Part shown: piece by piece, positions 24,001 to 32,890 of the stretch
Layout of the letters: each line of letters starts with the position of its first letter
Position numbering within the stretch: the stretch's first letter is position 1
Assembly: GCF_011759375.1 (NCBI RefSeq)
Contig: NZ_JAARML010000001.1
Location: 620,001-684,000 of the forward strand
Length of the DNA: 64,000 nt
From: Paraflavitalea devenefica
GTDB lineage: Bacteria; Bacteroidota; Bacteroidia; Chitinophagales; Chitinophagaceae
Direction: 5' to 3'
The notes under the pieces: generated by a model
Told to the model about the DNA's origin: nothing
The model's database searches: none
What the model saw: the letters and a program-made list of their open reading frames with translations, nothing else
Translations under genes and position numbers: made by a program

Positions 24001-25830
24001 ATGACGGCACAGGAGTTCCAAAATATTGCACATACCATACCGGTCAATCCGGGTATCTATAAATATTACGATGCACAGAATACCCTCCTTTATGTAGGCA
24101 AGGCCAAAAGCCTGCGCAAAAGGGTTAGTTCCTACTTCGTTAAAACCTTTACCTCCTACAAAACGCATGAGCTGGTACAGCGTATCCACCACATTGAATT
24201 TACCATTGTAGATTCAGAGCAGGACGCCTTTTTACTGGAAAACTCGCTCATCAAGCAGTTCCAGCCACGTTTTAACATCAACCTCAAAGACGATAAGACC
24301 TATCCATACATCGTTATCAAAAAAGAGCCCTTCCCCCGTATCTTCCTTACCCGTACCGTCATTGCCGACGGCTCGGAGTACCTGGGGCCTTTTACCTCGG
24401 TAGGCCGGGTACGGGAGCTCATCAGTTTCATCCGTAACAACATCCCCCTGCGCACCTGTAAGCTCAACCTTACGGCCAACAACATCCAGAAAAAGAAATT
24501 CAAAGTATGCCTCGAATACCACCTCGGCAACTGTAAAGGCCCTTGTGAAGGGCTGCAAACCGAAGCCGATTACCGGGAAGGGCTGCAACAGATACGGAAC
24601 ATCCTGAAAGGCAATCTCAGCCCGGTTATACAGCATTTCAAAGAGGAAATGAAAGCAGCGGCAGCACAACTGGCCTTTGAAAAGGCAGAGATCATCCGCA
24701 AAAAAATTGACCACCTGGAGCAATACCAGGCCAAATCCATCATCACCACCAACCGCCTTACCAATGTGGATGTATTCTCCCTGCTACGGGATGGCGATCA
24801 GGCCTATGTGAACTACCTCATGGTACAGAACGGCACCATTGTGCAAACGCATACTTCCCTGTTGGAAACCCATCTCGATGAGCCGGATGAGGAAGTACTA
24901 TCCTTTGCTATCGGGCAGATACGTACCACCTTTAACAGCCTTTCTTCAGAGCTCATTGTGCCCTTTGAACTGGAATATGCCGAGCCCAATGTCATCCTCA
25001 CCATTCCGAAAGGAGGGGATAAAAAGAAACTGCTCGAACTCTCAGAAAAGAACGTTAACTACTTCCGGGAAGAACTGAAAAGGAAAAAAATCCTCCGGCT
25101 GGAAGGAAAGGACGATTGGGAAAGAAAAGAAGTATTATACCAGTTACAGGAAGACCTGCAGTTGCCCGAAGCGCCTGTGCACATTGAATGCTTTGATAAC
25201 TCCAACTTCCAGGGCAGCTACCCGGTTTCGGCCATGGTATGCTTTAAAGATGGAGTGCCCAGCAAAAAAGACTACCGGCATTACAATGTAAAAACAGTAC
25301 AGGGCATCAACGACTTTGCCACCATGAAAGAGGTGGTATACCGCCGTTATAAAAGGCTGCAGGACGAAAAGCAATCCTTCCCGCAACTGGTCATCATTGA
25401 TGGCGGTAAAGGGCAGTTAGGGGCTGCCCTGGAAAGCATTGAAGAGTTGGGACTGCAAGGCACCATGACCCTGGTGGGCCTGGCCAAAAATGAGGAAGAG
25501 ATCTTCTTTGCCGGCGATCAGGAATCAGTAAAACTTCCCTATAACAGCGAAAGTCTTAAGCTCATCCGCCGTATCCGCGATGAAGTACACCGCTTTGGCA
25601 TCACCTTCCACCGCCAGAAACGCAGTAAAGGCACCTTTAAAAATGAACTGGAACAAATAAAAGGCATCGGCAAAAACACAGCCGACCAGCTGCTCAAAGA
25701 ATTTAAATCGGTAAAACGTATTAAGGAACTGCCGGAAGAAGAGTTGATAAAATCAGTAGGCGCCTCCAAAGCAAAGCTTATCCGTGATCACTTTACACAA
25801 GCCGGAGGGGCCGAAAAAAGCCTGCTCTGA
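24001..25830 (+). CDS. uvrC: Excinuclease ABC subunit C
   Basis: Nuclease subunit of nucleotide excision repair that makes both incisions around a lesion with UvrAB. It is 609 aa and full length. The N-terminal GIY-YIG domain (PVNPGIYKYYDAQNTLLYVG, KAKSLRKRVSSYF) makes the 3' cut. A UVR motif for UvrB contact lies near residue 205-240. The RNase H-like domain (HIECFDNSNFQGSYPVSAMV, VIIDGGKGQL, VGLAKNEEEIFF, IRDEVHRFGITFHR) makes the 5' cut, and a helix-hairpin-helix pair sits near residues 550-605. An ATTTGCACC promoter-like element lies at about 23970. The last codons also form the terminator of the opposite operon. Confidence 0.96.
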   Translation: MTAQEFQNIAHTIPVNPGIYKYYDAQNTLLYVGKAKSLRKRVSSYFVKTFTSYKTHELVQRIHHIEFTIVDSEQDAFLLENSLIKQFQPRFNINLKDDKTYPYIVIKKEPFPRIFLTRTVIADGSEYLGPFTSVGRVRELISFIRNNIPLRTCKLNLTANNIQKKKFKVCLEYHLGNCKGPCEGLQTEADYREGLQQIRNILKGNLSPVIQHFKEEMKAAAAQLAFEKAEIIRKKIDHLEQYQAKSIITTNRLTNVDVFSLLRDGDQAYVNYLMVQNGTIVQTHTSLLETHLDEPDEEVLSFAIGQIRTTFNSLSSELIVPFELEYAEPNVILTIPKGGDKKKLLELSEKNVNYFREELKRKKILRLEGKDDWERKEVLYQLQEDLQLPEAPVHIECFDNSNFQGSYPVSAMVCFKDGVPSKKDYRHYNVKTVQGINDFATMKEVVYRRYKRLQDEKQSFPQLVIIDGGKGQLGAALESIEELGLQGTMTLVGLAKNEEEIFFAGDQESVKLPYNSESLKLIRRIRDEVHRFGITFHRQKRSKGTFKNELEQIKGIGKNTADQLLKEFKSVKRIKELPEEELIKSVGASKAKLIRDHFTQAGGAEKSLL

Positions 25831-25842
25831 AAAGAGCAGGCC
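25814..25842 (-). terminator. Minus-strand terminator embedded in the uvrC 3' end
   Basis: Read on the minus strand, GCCTGCTC (complement of 25835-25842) pairs with GAGCAGGC (complement of 25820-25827) and is followed by six T (complement of 25814-25819). It terminates the sigma/membrane protein/Spy-like operon, whose last stop is at 25882. The stem overlaps the uvrC stop codon at 25828-25830. Confidence 0.85.
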
Positions 25843-25881
25843 ATGCTAACCTATGAAAAAACACCTAAGTGAGATCTTTGA

Positions 25882-26313
25882 TCAATTATTAAGACGCTTC
25901 CGGTTATCCAGCCGTTGCTGGCGGCGTTCCATCAATTCCCTTTGAAGCACACCACCGAAATCTTTCTCTGCCTTAAAAAAGGAGTTCACCTTTTCGGCCG
26001 AAAGCGCTTTCGTAAATTCACCATTATACTTTTTACGGATACTGAGTAACTTCTCCTCCGTATCAATTTCTTTCTCCTTATTCAGCCTGGCATCTCCCCG
26101 TACCTTACGGATCTCAGCCGCATACTTATTATAAATAGGCCAGAACTTCTGCGCTTCTTCCGCAGACAGGTTCAGCTTTTGGGTAAGGTAGCCGATCTTG
26201 AGCGCCTCTATCTTACCGCCATTATTCTTCTTGTCGTCGTCGTCGCCTTCCTGGGCTATTACAGCAGTCCCTACGGTCAGGAAAAGGGTGATTATTAAAA
26301 GTAACTTTTTCAT
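25882..26313 (-). CDS. Spy/CpxP-like periplasmic protein
   Basis: 143-aa exported protein. The signal peptide is LLLIITLFLTVGTAVIAQ, followed by an acidic linker (EGDDDDKKNN). The remainder is a long-helix domain resembling Spy/CpxP/LTXXQ proteins (LTQKLNLSAEEAQKFWPIYN, KYAAEIRKVRGDARL, LLSIRKKYNGEFTKALSAEK). It ends in a basic Arg-rich tail. CpxP/Spy proteins are chaperones or stress sensors in the periplasm. As the third gene of an ECF sigma operon, 9 nt after the membrane protein, it likely serves the same envelope response. The precise role is inferred. Confidence 0.75.
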   Translation of the reverse strand: MKKLLLIITLFLTVGTAVIAQEGDDDDKKNNGGKIEALKIGYLTQKLNLSAEEAQKFWPIYNKYAAEIRKVRGDARLNKEKEIDTEEKLLSIRKKYNGEFTKALSAEKVNSFFKAEKDFGGVLQRELMERRQQRLDNRKRLNN

Positions 26314-26322
26314 GATCAGAAA

Positions 26323-27222
26323 TTAGTTAGTGGCAACATGCCTGGTGAGCATATTTTGTTCAAGGTATTTTTGAATTTCCGCATCCGATACATTCTGCAA
26401 CAGGTCCTGCATATCATCGGCCTCTATCTCGGGTTGGCTGTTGGCAGCCAGCAATTCTGCGGGCAACGCTACCGACTGGTTGTCCAGGTAGCTTTCCAGC
26501 TCTGCTTCCGGGATACTATTCAACTCTTTTACAGGTAACTTCTCAGTGCTGGCAACAGGCGTCACCGGATCTGTACCAGGCCTACCGGTAAACCACCAGG
26601 CAGTCATGGCCATTACGCCGGCTATCACTGCTGCTACGGCATAGCGCATTACCTTGCGACCGACAGAAAGTGATACGACCCTGGCTGGCGTTGCTGCTTG
26701 CTTCACCTGCGTCAATACCTGGCCGGGCAATTGTTCAAAATAACCGGCAGGCACTTCATACACCTGTTTATCGTTAAGCCCTGCCAATACAGCCGGAAGG
26801 TTTTCCAGCTCTTCATTGACAAAATCAATGGCTTTAGCGCCCGACACCACATTCTCTGTAAGATCGCTGAAATAACCAGCAGGAGCCTCAAAAGGAAGCT
26901 TTTTATCCAGCTTGCTTAGCAGGGGCGAAAGAGCAGCTAACTCTTCCTGTGGGGTAAGCGTATCGCCCGAAGCCTTTACACGTTGCAGGATACTATCGGC
27001 CAGGTTATCAAAATACCCCGCCGGAACAGTAAACGGATTAGTCGTTACCCCCTGTAATACAGGTGGTAATGCCGCTTCTTCAGCCCTGATCCTTTCCATT
27101 ACCCGGGCGGCCAGACCGTCAAAATAACCGGCCGGAACCTGGTAAGGAAGCTGCCGGTTGATCCGGGCCACTTCCGGGCTGATAGCTTGTAATTCGTTTA
27201 ATATGTTGACACTGTGATCCAT
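26323..27222 (-). CDS. Membrane protein with four PAGYF-centred repeats, putative anti-sigma factor
   Basis: 299-aa protein from the ATG at 27222 (the longer frame would need a TTG). The cytoplasmic half carries four copies of a roughly 20-residue unit centred on (V/A)PAGYF at residues 29-34, 66-71, 113-118 and 157-162. Each is followed by a helix such as DGLAARVMERI, DNLADSILQRV, SDLTENVV or EQLPGQVLTQV, with 37-47 residues between copies. One membrane helix follows near 190-210 (VMRYAVAAVIAGVMAMTAWW), then an acidic periplasmic tail (EAELESYLDNQ, EIQKYLEQNM). It sits 35 nt after an ECF sigma gene. Its position and single-pass layout suggest an anti-sigma factor, but no known anti-sigma domain was recognised. 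Confidence 0.7.
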   Translation of the reverse strand: MDHSVNILNELQAISPEVARINRQLPYQVPAGYFDGLAARVMERIRAEEAALPPVLQGVTTNPFTVPAGYFDNLADSILQRVKASGDTLTPQEELAALSPLLSKLDKKLPFEAPAGYFSDLTENVVSGAKAIDFVNEELENLPAVLAGLNDKQVYEVPAGYFEQLPGQVLTQVKQAATPARVVSLSVGRKVMRYAVAAVIAGVMAMTAWWFTGRPGTDPVTPVASTEKLPVKELNSIPEAELESYLDNQSVALPAELLAANSQPEIEADDMQDLLQNVSDAEIQKYLEQNMLTRHVATN

Positions 27223-27257
27223 GAGCAATATATGAGACCGTTATTGTTAATGGAAGT

Positions 27258-27809
27258 TTAATGATTTAGTATATAATCCTCAATTTTTTTTACAGCATGG
27301 TGGTAAGAGGCTTTCAGGGCTCCTTCCGAGGTTTCCAGCACTTTGGCCATCTCCTCATAGGGCATTTCATCATAATATCTCAAACCAAATACAATTCGCT
27401 GTTTTTCAGGTAGTTGCTGAATAGCCAACTGGAGTTTCCATTCCAGCTTGGAAGCATCAAAATGCTTATCGGCCTTAATCTTGTTTTCCAGCCCGCTCTC
27501 CACATCTCCCAGGGGCACAGCACTGCGTTTCTTCTGCTGCTCCAGGAAAGTAAGGCACTCATTCGTGGCAATGCGGTAAAGCCAGGTATAAAGCTGTGAG
27601 TCCTCCCTGAAATTCTCCAGGGCATTCCACACGCGGATAAACACATTCTGCAATACGTCATTGGCATCTTCATGTTCTATCACCATCCGGCGAACATGCC
27701 AGTATAACTTCTCCTGGTATTTCCGGATAATGGACGTATACGCACTTTCTTTGGTAGCAGGATTACGGAACTGCACCAACAACTCACTGTCTTGGGTGGT
27801 AACCGCCAT
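27258..27809 (-). CDS. RNA polymerase sigma factor, ECF type
   Basis: 183-aa ECF sigma factor. Region 2 is seen in YTSIIRKYQEKLYWHVRRM, HEDANDVLQNVFIRVWNALE and QLYTWLYRIATNECLTFLEQ. Region 4 is LPEKQRIVFGLRYYDEMPYE, EMAKVLETSEGALKASYHHA. It is the first gene of a three-gene minus-strand unit with the PAGYF-repeat membrane protein and the Spy-like protein, which ends at the terminator inside uvrC. Its targets are unknown; autoregulation is common in this class. Confidence 0.93.
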   Translation of the reverse strand: MAVTTQDSELLVQFRNPATKESAYTSIIRKYQEKLYWHVRRMVIEHEDANDVLQNVFIRVWNALENFREDSQLYTWLYRIATNECLTFLEQQKKRSAVPLGDVESGLENKIKADKHFDASKLEWKLQLAIQQLPEKQRIVFGLRYYDEMPYEEMAKVLETSEGALKASYHHAVKKIEDYILNH

Positions 27810-27913
27810 AGGTTAGCATTTATAGGTGGTTAGGTAAATAGCATGAATTCGAATAAAATTAACCCATTTGGTTTAAAACGTGCAGGTACTTTAAGAAAGT
27901 ATTTACAAGACAT

Positions 27914-28005
27914 AAAGGCACTGAGGCAACAAGGCAACGAGAAATTGGGAAGCCCTCACTGCCTTGTTGCCTCAATGCTAATGCCTTTTTGCCTCATTGC
28001 CTCTA
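27914..28005. repeat. Inverted and heptamer-like repeats in the sigma-mreB spacer
   Basis: TGAGGCAACAAGGCA (27922-27936) and TGCCTTGTTGCCTCA (27960-27974) are perfect inverted copies. An outer pair AAAGGCA/TGCCTTT lies at 27914 and 27982, and further TTGCCTC units run to about 28005. Each arm is itself built of 7-8-bp units (GGCAACA, TGAGGCA). The divergent spacer 27810-28259 otherwise holds only AT-rich promoter sequence; no gene was seen in it. Confidence 0.7.
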
Positions 28006-28259
28006 CAAAAATCTATCGAAATAAACATTGTAAAACAATTAACAGTGATATCACACGTTAGTGCAACAGCAGGCAACCGCAATTGTCAAATGCACAATCT
28101 CTGCCAACATAGTGGGTGAGGTACCCTAAACAGAATTCACACTTGTTGAAAAAATACTGTTCCGGTCGCGCCTCCAGCGGGATTACACTTTGTTAATTCG
28201 GATTATTTGCATCAATTTTGCAGGCATTATATTCATATCCAAAAATCTGACCTTTTAAA

Positions 28260-29285
28260 ATGGGCTTATTCAACTTTTTTACCCAGGAGATCGCCATAGA
28301 CCTGGGTACAGCCAATACCCTCATTATCCATAACGACGAAGTAGTAGTGAATGAACCGAGCATCGTTGCCCTGGATCGAAATAACCCCAAAACCGTACTG
28401 GCCGTAGGAAAGCGTGCATTAATGATGCACGAGAAGACCCATGAAAGCATCCGCACCGTTCGTCCCCTGAAAGATGGTGTAATTGCCGACTTCAATGCCG
28501 CAGAACTAATGATACGGGAAATGATCAAAATGATCTATCCCAAAAAACCTTTATTCCCCCCCAGTTGGCGTATGATGATCTGCATCCCTTCCAGCATTAC
28601 GGAAGTGGAAAAACGTGCTGTACGTGACAGTGCGGAACAGGCAGGCGCCAAAGAAGTATACCTCTTACACGAGCCGATGGCAGCGGCACTGGGTATAGGT
28701 ATTGACGTGGAAGAGCCCGTTGGTAACATGATCATTGATATCGGTGGTGGTACTACCGGTATTACCGTAATAGCCCTGGCAGGTATCGTTTGTGATCAGA
28801 GTATCCGGATTGCCGGTGACGAATTCACCGCCGACATCATGGAAGCCCTGCGCCGTTACCATAGCCTGCTCATCGGTGAGCGCACTGCCGAGCAGATCAA
28901 GATCAACATCGGCGCTGCCATGAAAGACCTGGACAACCCACCCGATGATATCCCTGTTAACGGCCGTGACCTGGTAACCGGTATTCCCAAGCAGATCATG
29001 GTAAGCTACCAGGAAATCGCCGAAGCACTGGACAAAAGCATCTTTAAAATAGAAGAAGCCATCCTGAAAGCGCTTGAAATGACGCCGCCCGAGCTGGCAG
29101 CCGATATCTACCGCCGTGGCTTATACCTTACCGGTGGTGGCGCCTTACTGCGCGGACTGGATAAAAGGCTTAGCCAAAAGATCAAACTGCCGGTGCATGT
29201 GGCCGATGATCCGCTGAAGAGTGTTGTACGGGGTACCGGACTGGCATTAAAGAATTATGAACATTATCCCTTCGTAATGCGATAA
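28260..29285 (+). CDS. mreB: Rod shape-determining protein MreB
   Basis: Bacterial actin that forms membrane-associated filaments and guides lateral wall synthesis. It is 341 aa. ATPase signature segments are FTQEIAIDLGTANTLI (phosphate 1), GNMIIDIGGGTTGITVIAL (phosphate 2) and YLTGGGALLRGLDKRL (adenosine). An amphipathic N-terminal segment (MGLFNFF) can contact the membrane. It is the first gene of the mreB-mreC-mreD-mrdA-rodA unit. The promoter is probably in the 28190-28250 stretch, which has two ATTTGCA/ATTTTGCA elements but no exact TAnnTTTG. Confidence 0.96.
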   Translation: MGLFNFFTQEIAIDLGTANTLIIHNDEVVVNEPSIVALDRNNPKTVLAVGKRALMMHEKTHESIRTVRPLKDGVIADFNAAELMIREMIKMIYPKKPLFPPSWRMMICIPSSITEVEKRAVRDSAEQAGAKEVYLLHEPMAAALGIGIDVEEPVGNMIIDIGGGTTGITVIALAGIVCDQSIRIAGDEFTADIMEALRRYHSLLIGERTAEQIKINIGAAMKDLDNPPDDIPVNGRDLVTGIPKQIMVSYQEIAEALDKSIFKIEEAILKALEMTPPELAADIYRRGLYLTGGGALLRGLDKRLSQKIKLPVHVADDPLKSVVRGTGLALKNYEHYPFVMR

Positions 29286-29366
29286 AAAATTCTAAAATCA
29301 GCATCGTGCTTCCCCACAGGTACGCTTTTTGAATTTAGAATACCGAATTATAAAACTTTACAGTAG

Positions 29367-30218
29367 GTGCGTAATATATTTCTCTTCATCAGAAGGTACT
29401 TTAACTTCCTGTTCTTCATGGTGATGCAGATGGTGGCATTATATATCCTGTTTCACTACAACCGTTTCCACGAAGCTGCTTTCATGGGCGTAGCCAGTGA
29501 GGTAACAGGCCGTGTCAATGAAAAATATAACAACGTAGAATACTACTTCAAGCTCAAAAAGACCAACGAAGCACTCGTAAAGGAAAATGAGCAGTTACGC
29601 AACCAGTTGCTCCAGAACTTCGAAACACCCGATACCACCAAACAGGTAGTCAGTGATTCCCTTTTCCGCGACACGCTGGGGCAAACCCGGAAATACCTGT
29701 TCCGCGCAGCCAAAGTGGTCAACAACTCCGTCAACTTCCAGAACAACTACTTTACCATTCACCGGGGTGAGAACCAGGGTGTAAAAAAAGATATGGGCGT
29801 TATCAGCCCTTCCGGTGTTGCCGGCTCTGTCATCTTTACCAGCAGCAACTTTGCTGTAGTCATGAGCCTGCTGCACAGCCAGAGCCGTTTGAGCGCCAAA
29901 CTCAAGAAAAGCGGTGAAACCGGCCAGGTGTTGTGGGATGGGAAAAATGCCTCTTACCTCACCATGATCAACCTGCCCAAAAGCATGCCCGTAAATAAAG
30001 GCGACTCCATCATAACCAGCCAGTATTCCAGCCGGTTCCCACAGGGCATCCTGATAGGCATTGTGGCAGAAATAGTGGACGACAAATCCAGCAACTTCTA
30101 CACCCTTAAATTAAAAGCCGCTACCGACTTTTATAATATAGAGCATGTTAACGTGATAGAAAACCTGCAAAAAGAAGAGCAAAAAAAACTGGAGGAAGCC
30201 ATTAAAACCAATGAGTGA
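29367..30218 (+). CDS. mreC: Rod shape-determining protein MreC
   Basis: Inner-membrane anchored periplasmic protein that links MreB to the elongation synthase. It starts at a GTG (29367). There is one membrane helix at about 10-30 (NFLFFMVMQMVALYILFHY), a coiled coil near 60-85 (KLKKTNEALVKENEQLRNQL) and the beta-rich MreC domain (YFTIHRGENQGVKKDMGVIS, GVAGSVIFTSSNFAVVMSLL, SQYSSRFPQGILIGIV). It ends with a charged helix (LQKEEQKKLEEAIKTNE). It is 283 aa, overlaps mreD by 8 nt and lies 81 nt after mreB. Confidence 0.93.
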   Translation: MRNIFLFIRRYFNFLFFMVMQMVALYILFHYNRFHEAAFMGVASEVTGRVNEKYNNVEYYFKLKKTNEALVKENEQLRNQLLQNFETPDTTKQVVSDSLFRDTLGQTRKYLFRAAKVVNNSVNFQNNYFTIHRGENQGVKKDMGVISPSGVAGSVIFTSSNFAVVMSLLHSQSRLSAKLKKSGETGQVLWDGKNASYLTMINLPKSMPVNKGDSIITSQYSSRFPQGILIGIVAEIVDDKSSNFYTLKLKAATDFYNIEHVNVIENLQKEEQKKLEEAIKTNE

Positions 30219-30744
30219 TCTTGTTAAAAATATAATCCGTTTCGCTTTATTCATATTCATCCAGGTGTATGTGCTATTCCAGATACCGCCATTACACCGT
30301 TTCATTGTTCCCTACATCTACTTCCTGTACATCCTGTGGCTGCCTTTCCGCATTTCCCGTGGCACTTTAACACTGGTAGGGTTTCTCTTTGGTATGACCC
30401 TCGACTTCTTCACCAGCACGCCCGGTTTGCATGCAGCGCCCTGCGTACTGATTGCCTACCTGCGTCCCTTCCTGGTAAACATCCTCATCCCGCAGGAAGG
30501 CGCCGAGCAGAACTATAAATCGCCCTCCATCACCAGTATGGGATTAGCGCCCTATGCCACTTACATCCTTATTTTAACGTTGTTACACAATGCATACCTC
30601 GTATTTTTGGAATGGCTGCAGTTTGGTTCCTTCTGGTACTTCCTGGGAAAAGTATTGGCAACAACCGGCATCAGTTTATTGTTAATACTCATTACTGAAC
30701 TACTTTTCTACCGTAAAGAAAAATTCAGGACCAACACTGCTTAA
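30211..30744 (+). CDS. mreD: Rod shape-determining protein MreD
   Basis: Small integral membrane protein of the elongasome, 177 aa with about five hydrophobic helices (NIIRFALFIFIQVYVLFQI, FIVPYIYFLYILWLPF, LTLVGFLFGMTLDFFTS, YATYILILTLLHNAYLVFL, ATTGISLLLILITELLFY). Bacteroidota MreD sequences diverge strongly from E. coli, so the call rests on topology, length and position between mreC and mrdA. Translation is probably coupled to mreC through the overlap. Confidence 0.9.
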   Translation: MSDLVKNIIRFALFIFIQVYVLFQIPPLHRFIVPYIYFLYILWLPFRISRGTLTLVGFLFGMTLDFFTSTPGLHAAPCVLIAYLRPFLVNILIPQEGAEQNYKSPSITSMGLAPYATYILILTLLHNAYLVFLEWLQFGSFWYFLGKVLATTGISLLLILITELLFYRKEKFRTNTA

Positions 30745-30814
30745 AACAATAAAAATTAATCATTACACTCACACTTAATTTGTACATTGATACAAGATTC
30801 ATGTACGCTGTCCT

Positions 30815-32881
30815 ATGGCTCTATTTAACCAATCCCGCAGTAATATTATCCGGCTCATCTTCCTGGGAATATTCCTCATTATATTGGTACAATTACTAAA
30901 TCTGCAGGTAATCTCCGGCAAATACCAGCAGTTGGCCATGGACAATGCGGTATTCCCCAAAGTAAAATATCCCGACCGCGGTATTATCTTCGACCGTAAG
31001 AACAGGGCTATCCTCAATAATACCATCATGTACGACCTGGTGGTAACACCCAATGAATCCAAACAAACCGACACCTTTGCCCTCTGTGAAATTCTGGGAA
31101 TAGATACTGCCGAATACAAAAAGAAAATACTGGAAGCACGTTTTAAAAATGGCCCTTACCGGCCCTCCATTTTTGAAGACCTGCTCACACCCGAACTGCA
31201 TGCCCGGCTGGATGAGAACATCTGGAAATTTCCCGGCTTTGCCCTCGTGGAACGTCCTGTGCGGGTATATCCCTTCAACGCAGCAGCGCATATACTGGGT
31301 TACATTACGGAAGCAGACTCCCCCATCATCAAACGCTCAGGCGGTTTTTACAGGATGGGCGATTATGTAGGCCGCAGCGGACTGGAAGCCTATTATGAAC
31401 ATATATTGATGGGACAGCGCGGAGTGCAATACATGATCAAAGACAACCGGAACCGCCTCGTTGGCAACTACGAAAACGGCCGGTTCGATACCGCCGCTAT
31501 TGCAGGACGCAACCTGCGCACCTATATTGACATGGACCTGCAGCAACTGGCCGAACAGCTCATCAATAACAAAGTAGGCGCCGTAGTAGCGATAGATCCC
31601 AAAACCGGCGGCATCCTCGCCATGGCTTCCGGTCCCAACTATGACCCCAACAGCCTCACCGGTCCCAATAAACAAAAGAACTATAGCCAGCTTACCCTCG
31701 ATGTAGGCGGTCCCCTGCTCAACAGGGCCATACAGGGATATTATGAGCCGGGCTCCACCTTTAAGCCCCTCGGCGCACTTATAGCACTGGACGAAGGCGT
31801 GATCACACCATCCTACGGTTATCCCTGCACAGGCAGGTACTTTGGATGCGGACATGGTAAACCGGCCTGTACACACAGTAATCCCGGCCATGCCGCCAAC
31901 CTGCGCCTGGCAATTGCCAATTCCTGCAACTCCTACTTTGTACAGGTGTACAGGAATTCGGTAGATAACCCGGCCTACAGGGGCGTAAAAAAAGGATATG
32001 AAAAATGGCGGGATTACCTGAATGCATTTGGATTGGGACAACGCACCGGCGTTGACCTCGCCAGTGAATACATCGGGCTGATCCCCGATACAACGCGTTA
32101 CAACAGGGAATACCGCGGCTCCTGGAATTCCTGTACCAACCTTACGCTGGGTATCGGACAGGATATGATGCAGGCAACGCCCCTCCAGTTGGCCAACGCC
32201 ATCTGCATCATCGCCAATAAAGGGTACTACTATACGCCGCATTTTGTAAGCGAAATAGACGGACAGGCGGCAGCCGATACCATCCTCAATAAATTCAAGG
32301 TCAAACACGAAGTATTGACCCAGATACCAGACGACGCTTACGAAGCGGTACACAGCGGTATGCAGGAAGTAATTGAAGGCACTTCCTCCAGGGCAAAGGT
32401 TCCCGGCATTACCATTTGCGGGAAGACAGGTACAGCCGAAAAATACCGCGTCATCCAGGGCAGGCGGATCAAACTGGAAGATAACTCTGTATTCGTTTGT
32501 TTCGCTCCGCGGGAAGATCCTAAAATAGCACTGGCCGTAGTAGTGGAAAACAGTGGTTATGGTAATACCTGGGCAGCGCCCATTGCAGGTCTTATGCTGG
32601 AAAGATATCTAAAAGACAGCCTCTCTGCTGAAAGGAAAAAAGAAGTAGACAGGATCGCCAACTCCAGCCTCCTGCCTTCCTATATTCCGTACCTGCAGTA
32701 TATAGAAGACTCTGCAAGGGCAGGCAGTTGGTTAAAGCGGTATAAGGACAGTTCGATGATCAAGAAGTTCCTGCACGAACGTACCCGTCCTCCTTTCCCG
32801 AAGTCTAAGGAAGGAAAATCTTCCAGGCATGCACTGGTACTGCCCGATCCGAGATTATTCACCAAAAATATCCTTGCTTAA
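30815..32881 (+). CDS. mrdA: Penicillin-binding protein 2 (elongation transpeptidase)
   Basis: Class B PBP that crosslinks peptidoglycan in the lateral wall together with RodA. It is 688 aa. One N-terminal membrane helix (LIFLGIFLIILVQLLNLQV) is followed by the dimerisation/pedestal domain (DRGIIFDRKNRAILNNTIMY, GYITEADSPIIKRSGGFYRM) and the transpeptidase domain. Active-site motifs are all present: Ser314-TF-Lys317 (PGSTFKP), Ser370-C-Asn372 and Lys537-TGT. A Cys-containing insert (CTGRYFGCGHGKPACTHSNP) near residue 340 sits between motifs 1 and 2, as in other Bacteroidota PBP2. The next gene, rodA, begins 9 nt after the stop. Confidence 0.95.
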   Translation: MALFNQSRSNIIRLIFLGIFLIILVQLLNLQVISGKYQQLAMDNAVFPKVKYPDRGIIFDRKNRAILNNTIMYDLVVTPNESKQTDTFALCEILGIDTAEYKKKILEARFKNGPYRPSIFEDLLTPELHARLDENIWKFPGFALVERPVRVYPFNAAAHILGYITEADSPIIKRSGGFYRMGDYVGRSGLEAYYEHILMGQRGVQYMIKDNRNRLVGNYENGRFDTAAIAGRNLRTYIDMDLQQLAEQLINNKVGAVVAIDPKTGGILAMASGPNYDPNSLTGPNKQKNYSQLTLDVGGPLLNRAIQGYYEPGSTFKPLGALIALDEGVITPSYGYPCTGRYFGCGHGKPACTHSNPGHAANLRLAIANSCNSYFVQVYRNSVDNPAYRGVKKGYEKWRDYLNAFGLGQRTGVDLASEYIGLIPDTTRYNREYRGSWNSCTNLTLGIGQDMMQATPLQLANAICIIANKGYYYTPHFVSEIDGQAAADTILNKFKVKHEVLTQIPDDAYEAVHSGMQEVIEGTSSRAKVPGITICGKTGTAEKYRVIQGRRIKLEDNSVFVCFAPREDPKIALAVVVENSGYGNTWAAPIAGLMLERYLKDSLSAERKKEVDRIANSSLLPSYIPYLQYIEDSARAGSWLKRYKDSSMIKKFLHERTRPPFPKSKEGKSSRHALVLPDPRLFTKNILA

Positions 32882-32890
32882 TAAACCGGT

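Noticed and set aside
31337..32353. 338-aa minus-strand frame opposite mrdA
   Set aside because: Antisense of a conserved transpeptidase; rich in Gly, Val and Ile as typical for shadows, with no family resemblance.
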